A program made the translations under genes and the position numbers. The notes under the pieces were generated by a model. It saw only the letters and a list, made by a program, of their open reading frames with translations. It made no database searches and had not been told where the DNA came from. Shown here piece after piece: positions 14,529 to 23,134 of a stretch of DNA of 64,000 bases; position 1 is the stretch's first letter; the number at the start of each line of letters is the position of its first letter. This DNA comes from Choanephora cucurbitarum (Eukaryota; Mucoromycota; Mucoromycetes; Mucorales; Choanephoraceae). The stretch is taken from contig JAIWNI010000089.1 in assembly GCA_025331435.1 (NCBI GenBank), forward strand, positions 1 through 64,000. The letters run 5' to 3'.

Positions 14529-15206
14529 TATGTGATAATCAAGTATATTAAGATGAAGAAAGAGAGAGAAAAGAAGAAGAGAAAGAAAAATGGAAGAGGG
14601 AAAAAGAGGAAAGTGAACTTATCCTATTTTGGTGTGAAAATTTGATTCACTTTATGAGGGTGTGACTATTCTGCCTAGAACAACTCGACTTGACACAGTT
14701 CTTTTCTATGTGCTTAATAAGAAGCTTCAAATCATTAGATGGCATTCTGATAGCATCTGTATTTTTTTCTTAGGCAGTCAAAAAAATAACATAAAGATAT
14801 TGATAGAGCTAAATGCAAAAAAAAGCATCACAATACTCTCTGCTTTTCTTGCAAGTATATGTTACTTGATCTGCTCTAAGCGGAAGCCTTCAATCACTAA
14901 AGGCGATGCATTAGAGAGATCAAAGAAGAAAAACTAAAACAAGGCAAACAATTCAGCTTGTATAGATTGTGCTGTTATAATTAGATAAATAGAATTATAA
15001 TCTTTAAAATGCAATTACTCCGAGAAATACACAAATATGATGTACTGAGAGGGTATTGACACTATGAGTCGCAAAAACATTAGTATTCTGAGTTTGGGTT
15101 GATTGAAATGAAAACTTACAAATTTGTTTAAAGGTGCAGTGGATGAATAAATGTGGATGTAGATAGAAGGAAAGGGTTAATTATATTTTAAATAAACATT
15201 TAAAAA
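14529..15206. other. Intergenic region
   Basis: AT-rich DNA between the HTH/SANT gene and the Fanzor-like locus. It has a purine-rich block at 14550-14620, upstream of the HTH/SANT gene on the minus strand. A plus frame of 91 codons at 14662-14937 has no recognisable domain and is probably accidental. Confidence 0.4.
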
Positions 15207-15266
15207 CTTACCCTAAAAGGTACACACGCGCCATCGGCGGTAAGCCTAGTCCTGTTTCGTTTTAGG
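15207..15266. ncRNA. Candidate pseudoknot RNA next to the Fanzor-like gene
   Basis: About 50 bp past the stop of the TnpB/Fanzor-like remnant lies a compact sequence with three mutually compatible pairings. CTTAC at 15207-15211 pairs with GTAAG at 15240-15244. CCTAAAA at 15212-15218 pairs with TTTTAGG at 15260-15266. An internal hairpin is CGCC-ATC-GGCG at 15229-15239. The first two pairings cross, which is an H-type pseudoknot. TnpB and Fanzor guide RNAs are encoded at the 3' end of the nuclease gene and contain pseudoknots, so the position is suggestive. The stems are short and could be chance; no expression evidence exists. Confidence 0.25.
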
Positions 15267-18200
15267 AAAAGAGACAGCAAAAAAAAGAGTACAATGTAGA
15301 ATTGATTGCTTTTGTTAAAGATACGGGTTGAATACATCAAGAGTTCCTTTGCCGATCAGTCTAGATGCACCAGAGATACCAATGGCTAGGGCTGAAAGAG
15401 AGTCTCTTGGTTTGTAAGATTGTTTTGCTGAATTAAGAACACAAGCCTTGTTGTTGCATATAGAGGTGCCATTGATCGTTTTCAGACTTTCTCTTCCATC
15501 CTTTTTTACAATTCTCAATGGATGACTTATTTTTTCAAAGCCAAAAACACAGACTTGAGACGTGTTATGTTCATTGGTTATACATACTGATGTATAAAGA
15601 CTATACTTCTTCGGCTTCCATGAACCACCTAGACGAACATGTCCTTGAATGGACGAGTCAACACCGTAGCCTCTATCACCCACGAACATAATATGAAGTG
15701 CCTGCCGTTGTTGTTGCTGCTGGCCATACTTTCTTTCAGCTGAGCATGTTCGATCATAAGCCTTTTCTTATCTCATTTCATACCGCTTCTTACTTCTATT
15801 GCGAACAGGGCTGTAATAAAATTTTCTTAATGTATGTTTATACTCTTGATACGCATTGTATGCGAATATAGCGCCTTCAAGAGTTATAGCTGTTTTTAGA
15901 GAGTATTGTGAGAGAGCTTCCTCCGCTGCTTGTACTTCTTGACCTTCTGGAGTATCTTTTGCACGTTGCAGACTGTGTTGAAAAGCATAACCACCGCTTC
16001 GAAAATGCAAATCCCTATGATTGATTTTGAATGTCTTAGGAATACTTAGTAATTCTTTATCAGTGGTTGATAAGTCTGATACTGTTGCTATGAGTAAGTC
16101 AGTAAGCATACTTAAGTAATAGCAACAGTGATAACAACTTACGATATGTAGAAGTAGGTGTTTTGTATGTATCATACAACTGGAGGTGATATCTTAATTT
16201 TCTCAAAGAAAATGGTGCTGTTTCAGATATAGAGACAATTCCATTATCAGTCCCAGAAAACCTAACTTCATCTTGCTTTTCTAATATACTCCCATCAATC
16301 GTTACATTGTCAACATTCTCGAAACACTTGTATTCTTCAGATGTAATCATTTTTGTAGACGTCTGTGCAGGCTGTTGTCCTTTCGGATTTCTCAGGCAGT
16401 AGGCGTCATGCTTTAGCTTTTTAAGTTTATTTCTTTGAATATAGATATCTTCATCAAGCTGCTTTCGATTTCTTCTTATCTGCGCTATTTGTTCATAAAG
16501 ATCTTGGTTTGACGTAAGAGTTTTGTTTGCTCTCTCTCGGAGAGTTTTGTTCAGCATCGTTTTATTTTGTAGCACCCACTGTTCCTTCAGCTCCTTGATC
16601 TTGTTTCTGAGAACAAAATCTCCTCTTGCCTTACATGCTTGTTTGAGCTGATTAGATACTTGAGTTATTTCATGTTGGAGTCTGTTGGCTTCAGTCTTAG
16701 AAAAATTTGTGTTGGGAGCCAGTGGTGAAGCCGGTATAGATGCAGACGATGACGGCTGAGCTTCTTCTTGAGACTTGATCGGCTGACATGTGTTGGCTGG
16801 TGAAGCGTTATCAAGTGTGTTACAGATACGAACTGTTTTTGCACCAGGAAGTATAACCATGTAGTAACCAAACGCATGCTTCCTTTTATTACAAATAGCA
16901 AGTAGTTTTCAAATCAAAAAAAGAATTTAACATAGCATCCTTTTGTTCAGTTGCAAGCTGTCTTGTGGTGATAACGTTTCCATCAAAATCATGAACATTT
17001 AGTGGTTTTATTTTTGCGTTAGTTCCGCAAAAGAGACTGAAAAGAGATGGTGCATCCAAATGGAGAGCATTCAGCTGGGAAGAGCTTGTCAAAGGACAAA
17101 GAGAGGCTATTCGCTTTGTTTGTCCGATAGCACGAAAGATAGTATTTGCCATCAAGAAGAAGGGAATGTTATATTGAAAAAATTTTCGATGTCTTGGCAA
17201 TGACATGTAGGGAGAGATTACATTGGCAATCATCATGCAGACGTCTGATTCTTTTGGACTCAAATCTGAAGTTTGTTCTGTCCAAATGGTCAGTCATGCT
17301 TCAGACAAGCTTTGTTTGCTAACTAACTTTGCCTTGAAAATGTTGTATCGTAATTTTTTCTTGAGGATTCGAATACAAAGTTGCTCTTAGAATAGCTACC
17401 AAGGCTTTTATTCTTCTTCTGGGAGTGTCATTGTTGTCTTGCGTAGCATTATCTTTCAGTTCTAGGATACGACCTTCTGCTGCAGGAAGTTCTTCGGCAA
17501 GGTTCACGAGATCAAGTAACTCATTATTGTCATCATCAATAAGGTTTGGTTTCTCTTGCTGTTTTAGTTTTCCTTTTGAAATTACTAATATCTGTTGAAA
17601 CCTAAAAAAATAACATTAGCATGGCATTGTATCCACTAATCCTAAACTACTCGCCTCATTTTTCAAAATTTCTTCGTACGTATCTATTCTATCTTGACAG
17701 CGGTCTGCTCTAGTTTTCCATTTTTTATCTTTGAAATTAGTTTCGTTATATCTTTTGAGCATTGTCTTTAGCTTTATTGAACAGAGTTCGTCGATGACTT
17801 CTTGAGTTATTAATCAAACTAATTGAGGAAAGAGAAATGGTTGACAGGTAGACATGATTTTGGGTCTTCTTTATTTTTTGATGGTCTTGCTTTGACTGTG
17901 AGAGATAATAATCATACTGTTTGGTTCGCTCAGGGGCAAGATGGATACGCAGTAAATGACTTAATAGCTGATTTGTTGTCTTTCTAAAACGACCAGGGCG
18001 GGTCCACATATTTTTAAAGTTTACTAAATACATGGAGTAGGCTTTCTTTATCAAGTAGGTGTCGACGGTACATTTTTCCTCCTCTCTAGGAGGCATTGCA
18101 TCCACAAAAGCTTTGGTAATAGGGTTCTTGTTTAAAGTATCTTGCTTGGTACCTATAGGACCGAAATAGGCACTGTGAATAATTTGAAGATGACTCTGGT

Positions 18201-18440
18201 CAAAGATGTTTTTGTAAAGCTTTTCAAACGCTCTGGATTCTACGCAGTTTGATGCAAGTGGAGGAGGCAGGAATTCCTGATTTGATGGTGACCCAAAAGT
18301 TGGAAGAATGTTTGACAAAGCTTTACCTCGAGACTCTTGCAAAGATATAGCACCTGCATCATCAACAAGAAATGCATAGTTAAGCAGAAAGAGGAAAGCG
18401 TTGTACACCTTGAAGCTATAACAGGAGATGTAATTAGTTA

Positions 18441-18610
18441 CACTGTAAAAAAAGAAAAGGTTTTTTAAAGGCTAAAAAAAACCTTCTCCATCAGGTTTTT
18501 GTGACCAAATCGCAGGCTTTTTAAAGGTTATTTTTGCTGATTTTTTGAAATTAAACCAATCACGAAAGTTTTTCTTCTTAACCTTCAAAGACAAAGGCTA
18601 ATTAGAGGTT
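18441..18610 (+). repeat. Left terminal inverted repeat of the foldback element
   Basis: About 170 bp, apparently identical to the reverse complement of 22965-23134. It is rich in AAGG/CCTT blocks that can fold internally, as in foldback elements. Confidence 0.85.
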
Positions 18611-18714
18611 TTTTGGAGGTTTTTTATCGGCTTTTTAAAATTGTGGTTCTTTACGGAGATTCAAAGTCCAAAGAACCCTCCAAAAACCTGACAGTTGCCG
18701 AAGCGAAGACTGAG

Positions 18715-18800
18715 AATGTGGTACTAGGCTTTCCAGCCGCGCTTTATTTTCAATATATAATAATAAAATATTTAAACTCCTTATTCTTTACATCTTTCTA
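18715..18800 (+). repeat. DIRS copy A inverted terminal repeat, left
   Basis: 86 bp, identical to the reverse complement of 22833-22918; contains the CCGCGCTTTATTTT segment shared in form with copy B. Confidence 0.85.
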
Positions 18801-18828
18801 GCAAGCTAGTGTATCTATCTATTTTCCC

Positions 18829-21800
18829 TTAGGGTGGGAATCCTGTTAGCCATTGAAACCAGGATTGTGTTTGGGCGGGCCGTACCACATTCTCAGTCTT
18901 CGCTTCGGCAACTGTCAGGTTGCTCGTCGTTCCTAAACCAACCCTTGTTGCCTCCGCTCCGACTTCAAATGTGGTACAGTTCTCCGTATAGTCTTGTAAA
19001 ACTGACTTGGCAATAGCTGTACTGGTAGTAGTTGCTCTTCTTGGTTTGTAATAATGTTTTTCGAATGTGTTTGATCTTTGGCTCCAATTGCCGTGGGTTT
19101 TTACTGTCTGTATGGAATGACCTATTTCCACTGCCTTTGTACTTGCAGCTGCTCGGATTGAATGGGGCTTGTATAGTGAAGTGTCAATACCAGCCTTGTT
19201 CATATGGTCTTTGATCCAACCGGCAACTGTCGATGGCCTGATTGAGGCGATCTTGTCTTTGTTGTCAATGTATGCTAAAAAGAAAGTGTGGTCTTGTGGA
19301 AGGGATTCTCGAAGATGAGATGATCTTTGATGAAATGTATGAGTCGTCTGTACTGGGCAAATATCCTTGTCTTCTATGCATTGTAACTGTACGGTCTTGA
19401 TCGGTGCTTCTTTTACTTTTCTAAAGTGCATCGTCAGCTTTAGAGCTGCGCCATCTTCAAAATCAAATAAGATGTCTCTATATTGTAGTTTGCCCAATTC
19501 GGAACTTGGCCTGGCAAAAGTTGCCAGCTCTATAACCAGTAGTGTCTTTTGTTGTAGTTCGCTCAAAGTCATATCTTCTTGATTACAGTATTTGTTCTTT
19601 ATGAGAGTGATCATTAGTTGTGTATCCCAAGTCTGAAGTTGATGTTCCTTTGGGATTCTAACTTCTTGATTTCTTTTTGCCTTGAAGAATCCTGATATGA
19701 TACCTTCATTGGCTAGGTCGCCTTTGTTGGGATGTAAGGTTTTCCATACTGAAGAGATGGACGCTCTGATGATCTTCAGTTGAGACTGAGAAAAGTCCTT
19801 GTTCACCATGAGATAATTGAGTGCTGTTACTGGGTTATATTCGGTAGGGTCTATTGGTGACGGTTGTCTTTGACACCATTCCACAAACTTTCTCCAACTT
19901 CGGTCGTAATTCGCATTGGTCGATTCTCTGTTTGTGTTAGTTAGATATTCAATGGATTCATGACTTAATCCTTCCTCTTGCTTCTTGTGCCTGATAACCG
20001 CCATGCGATCATAGTCCATTGGTTGAGTTGAAATGTGAACGGTTTCGCTATCCTCTTCATCTTCATTATTATCGGCCACCAATGTTGAGACGTCCAATGT
20101 GGCGTGATCAAAACTATCTTCGGTGTTTGATCTGTTCTGATCTTGTGCAATATGTGAGGGATGAGTTTCCACGGGGGAAAACAATATAAGTCTGCTCTCT
20201 TCCACGACTGTTGGAAGGCGTCTATTGCTGCTGAGTTCGGATCCGCTCTGAAGCTCCAATACGTCGGTAGTTGTTGATTCTCTCTCGCTGCAAATGCGTC
20301 TACGTTCAGCGGTCCCCAGTTGTTCTGAATGTGATTGAATATTGGTCTCGGAATGGTTGCCTCGTATAGTGGGTTCATCGTTCGTCTGCTGAGTTTGTCT
20401 GCATCGATGTTCTTTATTCCTGCTATGTGTTGGTACTGAACTTGAAGTTGATGTTTGTTGCAAATCTCCTGTATTTGAACTGCTAGGTCCTGAAGTATCA
20501 TTGAACTTGTACCTCCTGATTTCGTTGTGTATTTTATCGCCGTTATGTTGTCGCACATAATCTTGATCTTCTTCCCTTCGAATTCTTTTGCGTGTAATTG
20601 GAGAGCAAAGAGAATTGTCTTCAACTCCCGCACATTGATCGAATGTTCGCTTTCTTGTGCTGTCCAGCGGCCTGTTGTCTGTAGCATCGGTGATGATACT
20701 CCCCATCCTACCTGTGATGCATCTACGTGGATTAAGATATCCTGTTTGAACTCGGTTATCTGTCTGATAGGAAGACCGTTCTTTGTTGTCACAAACTGAT
20801 GCCACCATTGTAGTTCTTGTAGGCTGGTAGAGGACAAGGGACATGGTTTTTCCCAATTCTGTTTGTGTATCTGAAGACTCTTGGCTAGATCTCGCTGTAG
20901 ATATCGAATGTGGAGAAGAGCTTCTCCTATTGCTGGTATCAGTGCTGTCATCTTCCCCAATAAACTGGCAATCCATCTGCAACTCCTTTGATATGGATTC
21001 TGAACAGCTTGTTTGATTCGTTGGATCAATTTCAATATCTTTTGTTGTGGTGCTAAAATCTTCATTTGTTGTGTGTTGAAGGTAAATCCGAGGAAATCCT
21101 GTGTCTTCAATGGGGTTAGAGAGCTTTTCTGAAAATTTATGAGAAAACCTAAGTCTTGCAAATGTTGAATGACTTGTTGAGTTGCTGCTAATGTTTCTTC
21201 CTTTGTTTTTCCAAGGATGCAATGATCGTCCAAGTAGTATACCATTCTTATGCCTTTCTTTCTTAAATATTCGACAGCGAAGCGCATGATCTTTGAGAAC
21301 ACCAGTGGCGCTGAACTGATTCCGAATGCTAATGTTCTGTAGTTGTAGATTACGTCCTGGTGCTCGAAAGTCAAGTATCTTCTTGATGCTGGGTGAATAG
21401 GCACTACTACATAGGCATCTTTTAGATCCAATTTGCAGATGTAATCGTCTGGCTCGATTATCTCTCGTAAAGCTGGTATACCTTCCATCTTGAAGTGTTG
21501 ACATTGTAGGTATTGGTTGAGTTTCCTGCAATCCAAGATCGGTCTTCTCTTTGTGGCTTCTTGGATGGTAAATAGATTGGAAAGAAAATCTCTGTTTTGC
21601 GTTTTTGAGCGTTCTATAATGCCTGCATTGAGAAACTTTTGAACTGCTTCGTCCTTTGCATGAAAATCTGTTTGTGATAGTTTGATTGGATGTGTTTTCC
21701 ATGGGATCGGTTTTGTTGCAAATTGTAGTTGATACCCCTGTGATATGACTGATAGAGGCCATTTTTGATCTGTGATCTTCTTCCAATTGTGTAAAAATAG

Positions 21801-22791
21801 TTGCAGACGACCGCCTGGCAGAATGCCATCGTCTGGTATTGAGTAATTGACATGTTTTGTTAGTTTTATATTTTTTATTGTTTTTGTTAGTTTTATATTT
21901 TCTCTTGTTTTTGGTGTTTTTTGATTTTGTAAATTTATTGAGTCTGATGATTGGACTCTTTGTTGTTGTACTGGTTGTTGGATTGGTGGTTGTAATTGTT
22001 GTAGTTGTTGGAAAGACCGCCACCTCGGCCCCTGTTCCAAAAATTTCCTCCCCCTCTGAAACCTCGATTGGCATTTCCTCTGCCATTGAAGGATCCACGG
22101 TTACGGAATCCGCCTCTGGTTGGGTTGTTCGGGTTGACGGCTGCTTGAATGATTGATCGCTGGTAAGTGGCTTCATTGTATGCATGGACAAAATCTGCAT
22201 CAAAGGCATCTCTTTTGTTGTTGCTGTCATTTTTCGCTCCGAGATGTTTAATGCTGTTTGGTAGATGTAGTGCGTCAACGGCAAATTCCCTGGCTTCATC
22301 ATCTTGAAGTGAAGCTTCTGTCCACGAGAAAACGGAGAGGTTGTGTGAAATCTCGATTGCTTCGGTAAGTAGTTGATTGATGGTTGATTTGTCCAAGCTG
22401 TTTTGTTGCTGCTTGATAAACTCAAGTCTGTTGTAGAGGTCTGTTGCCCCTCTTGCAGCTGCTCTTGTGTTGTCTGCAATCTTGTAGAGGCAATTGATGG
22501 ATTTGATCGTTTCTGTTTTGTGGTTTTTGCATCTTTGTATATAGTTTTTATTAAGCTGTTCTCCAACGGTAATATGCTCGTGGTAGAATCTCGGTTGCCT
22601 CTTCTTGAATCGCTTGACAAAGTCGATTCTGTCTGCCCCTGAGAGCTCGTCGCAACTCTCAGCAATCTCCAGTGGCAAGTCATGGGTTGCATAGAGATCT
22701 TCTGTGGCTTGCTTTTCTTCGTTTCTGAGTTGGTTGATAATTTGCTTAAGCTCTGCTTCGGTATACAGTCTTTGTTGTTGTTGTGAGTCAT
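18829..22791 (-). CDS. DIRS copy A tyrosine recombinase (1,320-codon open frame)
   Basis: The recombinase occupies roughly the last 430 codons. It has the first Arg in TFARPSSELGK, the H-x-x-R motif in KPHSIRAAAST, and the nucleophile Tyr in EKHYYKPR. A SAM-like N-terminal core-binding region (YDRSWRKFVEWC) comes before. The frame is open far upstream, through the whole of gag and RT, back to its own ATG at 22791, only 7-19 nt inside the gag start. The upstream 850 codons are Ser/Thr/Gln/Arg-rich and resemble no family; they may be translated by leaky scanning or be a by-product of composition. The true start of the recombinase is therefore uncertain. The 3' end encodes the internal complementary region. 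Confidence 0.75.
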   Translation of the reverse strand: MTHNNNKDCIPKQSLSKLSTNSETKKSKPQKISMQPMTCHWRLLRVATSSQGQTESTLSSDSRRGNRDSTTSILPLENSLIKTIYKDAKTTKQKRSNPSIASTRLQTTQEQLQEGQQTSTTDLSLSSSNKTAWTNQPSINYLPKQSRFHTTSPFSRGQKLHFKMMKPGNLPLTHYIYQTALNISERKMTATTKEMPLMQILSMHTMKPLTSDQSFKQPSTRTTQPEADSVTVDPSMAEEMPIEVSEGEEIFGTGAEVAVFPTTTTITTTNPTTSTTTKSPIIRLNKFTKSKNTKNKRKYKTNKNNKKYKTNKTCQLLNTRRWHSARRSSATIFTQLEEDHRSKMASISHITGVSTTICNKTDPMENTSNQTITNRFSCKGRSSSKVSQCRHYRTLKNAKQRFSFQSIYHPRSHKEKTDLGLQETQPIPTMSTLQDGRYTSFTRDNRARRLHLQIGSKRCLCSSAYSPSIKKILDFRAPGRNLQLQNISIRNQFSATGVLKDHALRCRIFKKERHKNGILLGRSLHPWKNKGRNISSNSTSHSTFARLRFSHKFSEKLSNPIEDTGFPRIYLQHTTNEDFSTTTKDIEIDPTNQTSCSESISKELQMDCQFIGEDDSTDTSNRRSSSPHSISTARSSQESSDTQTELGKTMSLVLYQPTRTTMVASVCDNKERSSYQTDNRVQTGYLNPRRCITGRMGSIITDATDNRPLDSTRKRTFDQCAGVEDNSLCSPITRKRIRREEDQDYVRQHNGDKIHNEIRRYKFNDTSGPSSSNTGDLQQTSTSSSVPTHSRNKEHRCRQTQQTNDEPTIRGNHSETNIQSHSEQLGTAERRRICSERESTTTDVLELQSGSELSSNRRLPTVVEESRLILFSPVETHPSHIAQDQNRSNTEDSFDHATLDVSTLVADNNEDEEDSETVHISTQPMDYDRMAVIRHKKQEEGLSHESIEYLTNTNRESTNANYDRSWRKFVEWCQRQPSPIDPTEYNPVTALNYLMVNKDFSQSQLKIIRASISSVWKTLHPNKGDLANEGIISGFFKAKRNQEVRIPKEHQLQTWDTQLMITLIKNKYCNQEDMTLSELQQKTLLVIELATFARPSSELGKLQYRDILFDFEDGAALKLTMHFRKVKEAPIKTVQLQCIEDKDICPVQTTHTFHQRSSHLRESLPQDHTFFLAYIDNKDKIASIRPSTVAGWIKDHMNKAGIDTSLYKPHSIRAAASTKAVEIGHSIQTVKTHGNWSQRSNTFEKHYYKPRRATTTSTAIAKSVLQDYTENCTTFEVGAEATRVGLGTTSNLTVAEAKTENVVRPAQTQSWFQWLTGFPP
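18883..18976 (-). repeat. DIRS copy A internal complementary region
   Basis: Inside the 3' end of the recombinase frame. It matches the right outer end followed by the left outer end, fused at AACCT. In the DIRS replication model this region templates closure of the circular DNA. Confidence 0.8.
19965..22040 (-). CDS. DIRS copy A reverse transcriptase / RNase H
   Basis: About 690 codons, entered without an ATG; the first Met is inside the RT domain, so expression as a Gag-RT fusion by -1 frameshift is likely. RT motifs include the LDLKDAYVVVP block and the catalytic YYLDDHCIL. RNase H follows with IHVDASQVGWG, the Glu in NVREL, and the Asp in CDNITAIKY. The C-terminal part (VDAFAAREN ... FPPWKLIP) is the conserved DIRS domain that follows RNase H, described in this group as methyltransferase-like. 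All catalytic acids are present. It overlaps the long recombinase frame along its full length. Confidence 0.85.
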   Translation of the reverse strand: MEQGPRWRSFQQLQQLQPPIQQPVQQQRVQSSDSINLQNQKTPKTRENIKLTKTIKNIKLTKHVNYSIPDDGILPGGRLQLFLHNWKKITDQKWPLSVISQGYQLQFATKPIPWKTHPIKLSQTDFHAKDEAVQKFLNAGIIERSKTQNRDFLSNLFTIQEATKRRPILDCRKLNQYLQCQHFKMEGIPALREIIEPDDYICKLDLKDAYVVVPIHPASRRYLTFEHQDVIYNYRTLAFGISSAPLVFSKIMRFAVEYLRKKGIRMVYYLDDHCILGKTKEETLAATQQVIQHLQDLGFLINFQKSSLTPLKTQDFLGFTFNTQQMKILAPQQKILKLIQRIKQAVQNPYQRSCRWIASLLGKMTALIPAIGEALLHIRYLQRDLAKSLQIHKQNWEKPCPLSSTSLQELQWWHQFVTTKNGLPIRQITEFKQDILIHVDASQVGWGVSSPMLQTTGRWTAQESEHSINVRELKTILFALQLHAKEFEGKKIKIMCDNITAIKYTTKSGGTSSMILQDLAVQIQEICNKHQLQVQYQHIAGIKNIDADKLSRRTMNPLYEATIPRPIFNHIQNNWGPLNVDAFAARENQQLPTYWSFRADPNSAAIDAFQQSWKRADLYCFPPWKLIPHILHKIRTDQTPKIVLITPHWTSQHWWPIIMKMKRIAKPFTFQLNQWTMIAWRLSGTRSKRKD

Positions 22792-22810
22792 TGCTCATGT
22801 CACCAGTCAT
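21935..22810 (-). CDS. DIRS copy A gag-like protein
   Basis: About 291 residues from ATG 22810, with a second in-frame ATG at 22798. The N-terminal two thirds are helical and charged. The C-terminus is Gly/Arg/Asn-rich with RGG-type repeats (GGFRNRGSFNGRG), a nucleic-acid-binding tail typical of DIRS ORF1 proteins. No zinc knuckle is visible. It presumably forms the particle that packages element RNA. The last 35 codons overlap the start of the RT frame, where the slippery heptamer at 22046-22040 lies. Its counterpart in copy B aligns in order and composition although the sequences are diverged. Confidence 0.75.
   Translation of the reverse strand: MTGDMSNDSQQQQRLYTEAELKQIINQLRNEEKQATEDLYATHDLPLEIAESCDELSGADRIDFVKRFKKRQPRFYHEHITVGEQLNKNYIQRCKNHKTETIKSINCLYKIADNTRAAARGATDLYNRLEFIKQQQNSLDKSTINQLLTEAIEISHNLSVFSWTEASLQDDEAREFAVDALHLPNSIKHLGAKNDSNNKRDAFDADFVHAYNEATYQRSIIQAAVNPNNPTRGGFRNRGSFNGRGNANRGFRGGGNFWNRGRGGGLSNNYNNYNHQSNNQYNNKESNHQTQ
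22040..22046 (-). promoter_or_regulatory. Candidate -1 frameshift site, DIRS copy A
   Basis: Within the gag frame the codons GGA AAT TTT give the canonical heptamer A AAT TTT (X XXY YYZ). A -1 slip puts the ribosome exactly into the RT frame, whose open stretch begins here without any ATG. GC-rich sequence (GGGGCCGAGGTGGCGG) follows within 10 nt and could act as a stimulator. Confidence 0.55.
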
Positions 22811-22832
22811 AGTTTATCCACGATGCGCGGCT

Positions 22833-22918
22833 TAGAAAGATGTAAAGAATAAGGAGTTTAAATATTTTATTATTATATATTGAAAATAAAGCGCGGCTGG
22901 AAAGCCTAGTACCACATT
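22833..22918 (-). repeat. DIRS copy A inverted terminal repeat, right
   Basis: Partner of 18715-18800; lies just upstream of the gag start on the coding strand. Confidence 0.85.
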
Positions 22919-22964
22919 TGAAGTCGGAGCGGAGGCAACAAGGGTTGGTTTAGGAACGACGAGC

Positions 22965-23134
22965 AACCTCTAATTAGCCTTTGTCTTTGAAGGTTAAGAA
23001 GAAAAACTTTCGTGATTGGTTTAATTTCAAAAAATCAGCAAAAATAACCTTTAAAAAGCCTGCGATTTGGTCACAAAAACCTGATGGAGAAGGTTTTTTT
23101 TAGCCTTTAAAAAACCTTTTCTTTTTTTACAGTG
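22965..23134 (-). repeat. Right terminal inverted repeat of the foldback element
   Basis: Reverse-complement partner of 18441-18610. Its inner end (AACCT at 22965-22969) is also the crossover core of the nested DIRS insertion. Confidence 0.85.

Larger units (their letters stand above)
18685..22969 (-). mobile_element. DIRS-type tyrosine-recombinase retrotransposon, copy A
   Basis: 4.3-kb element on the minus strand with gag, RT/RNase H and tyrosine recombinase frames. It has inverted terminal repeats of 86 bp (18715-18800 and 22833-22918). An internal complementary region at about 18883-18976 joins the sequences of the two outer ends, as in DIRS circle-junction copies. The internal copy reads continuously through AACCT (18917-18921 on the other strand), and AACCT is present at both insertion borders (18685-18689 and 22965-22969). 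There is no larger target duplication, as expected for recombinase-mediated insertion. All frames are intact, so the copy may be active. Confidence 0.9.
18441..23134. mobile_element. Foldback/MITE-like DNA transposon carrying a DIRS insertion
   Basis: The two ends are perfect inverted copies over about 170 bp (18441-18610 and 22965-23134), starting CACTGTAAAAAAAG. TTA flanks both ends (18438-18440 and 23135-23137) as a 3-bp target duplication. Removing the nested DIRS leaves an element of about 414 bp with no coding capacity. It sits inside the Fanzor-like gene, and removing one TTA copy plus the element restores an open frame across the junction. CACTG termini with a 3-bp duplication fit a CACTA/EnSpm-like or other 3-bp-duplication superfamily, but the class is not settled. 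Perfect repeat identity implies a recent insertion. Confidence 0.8.
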
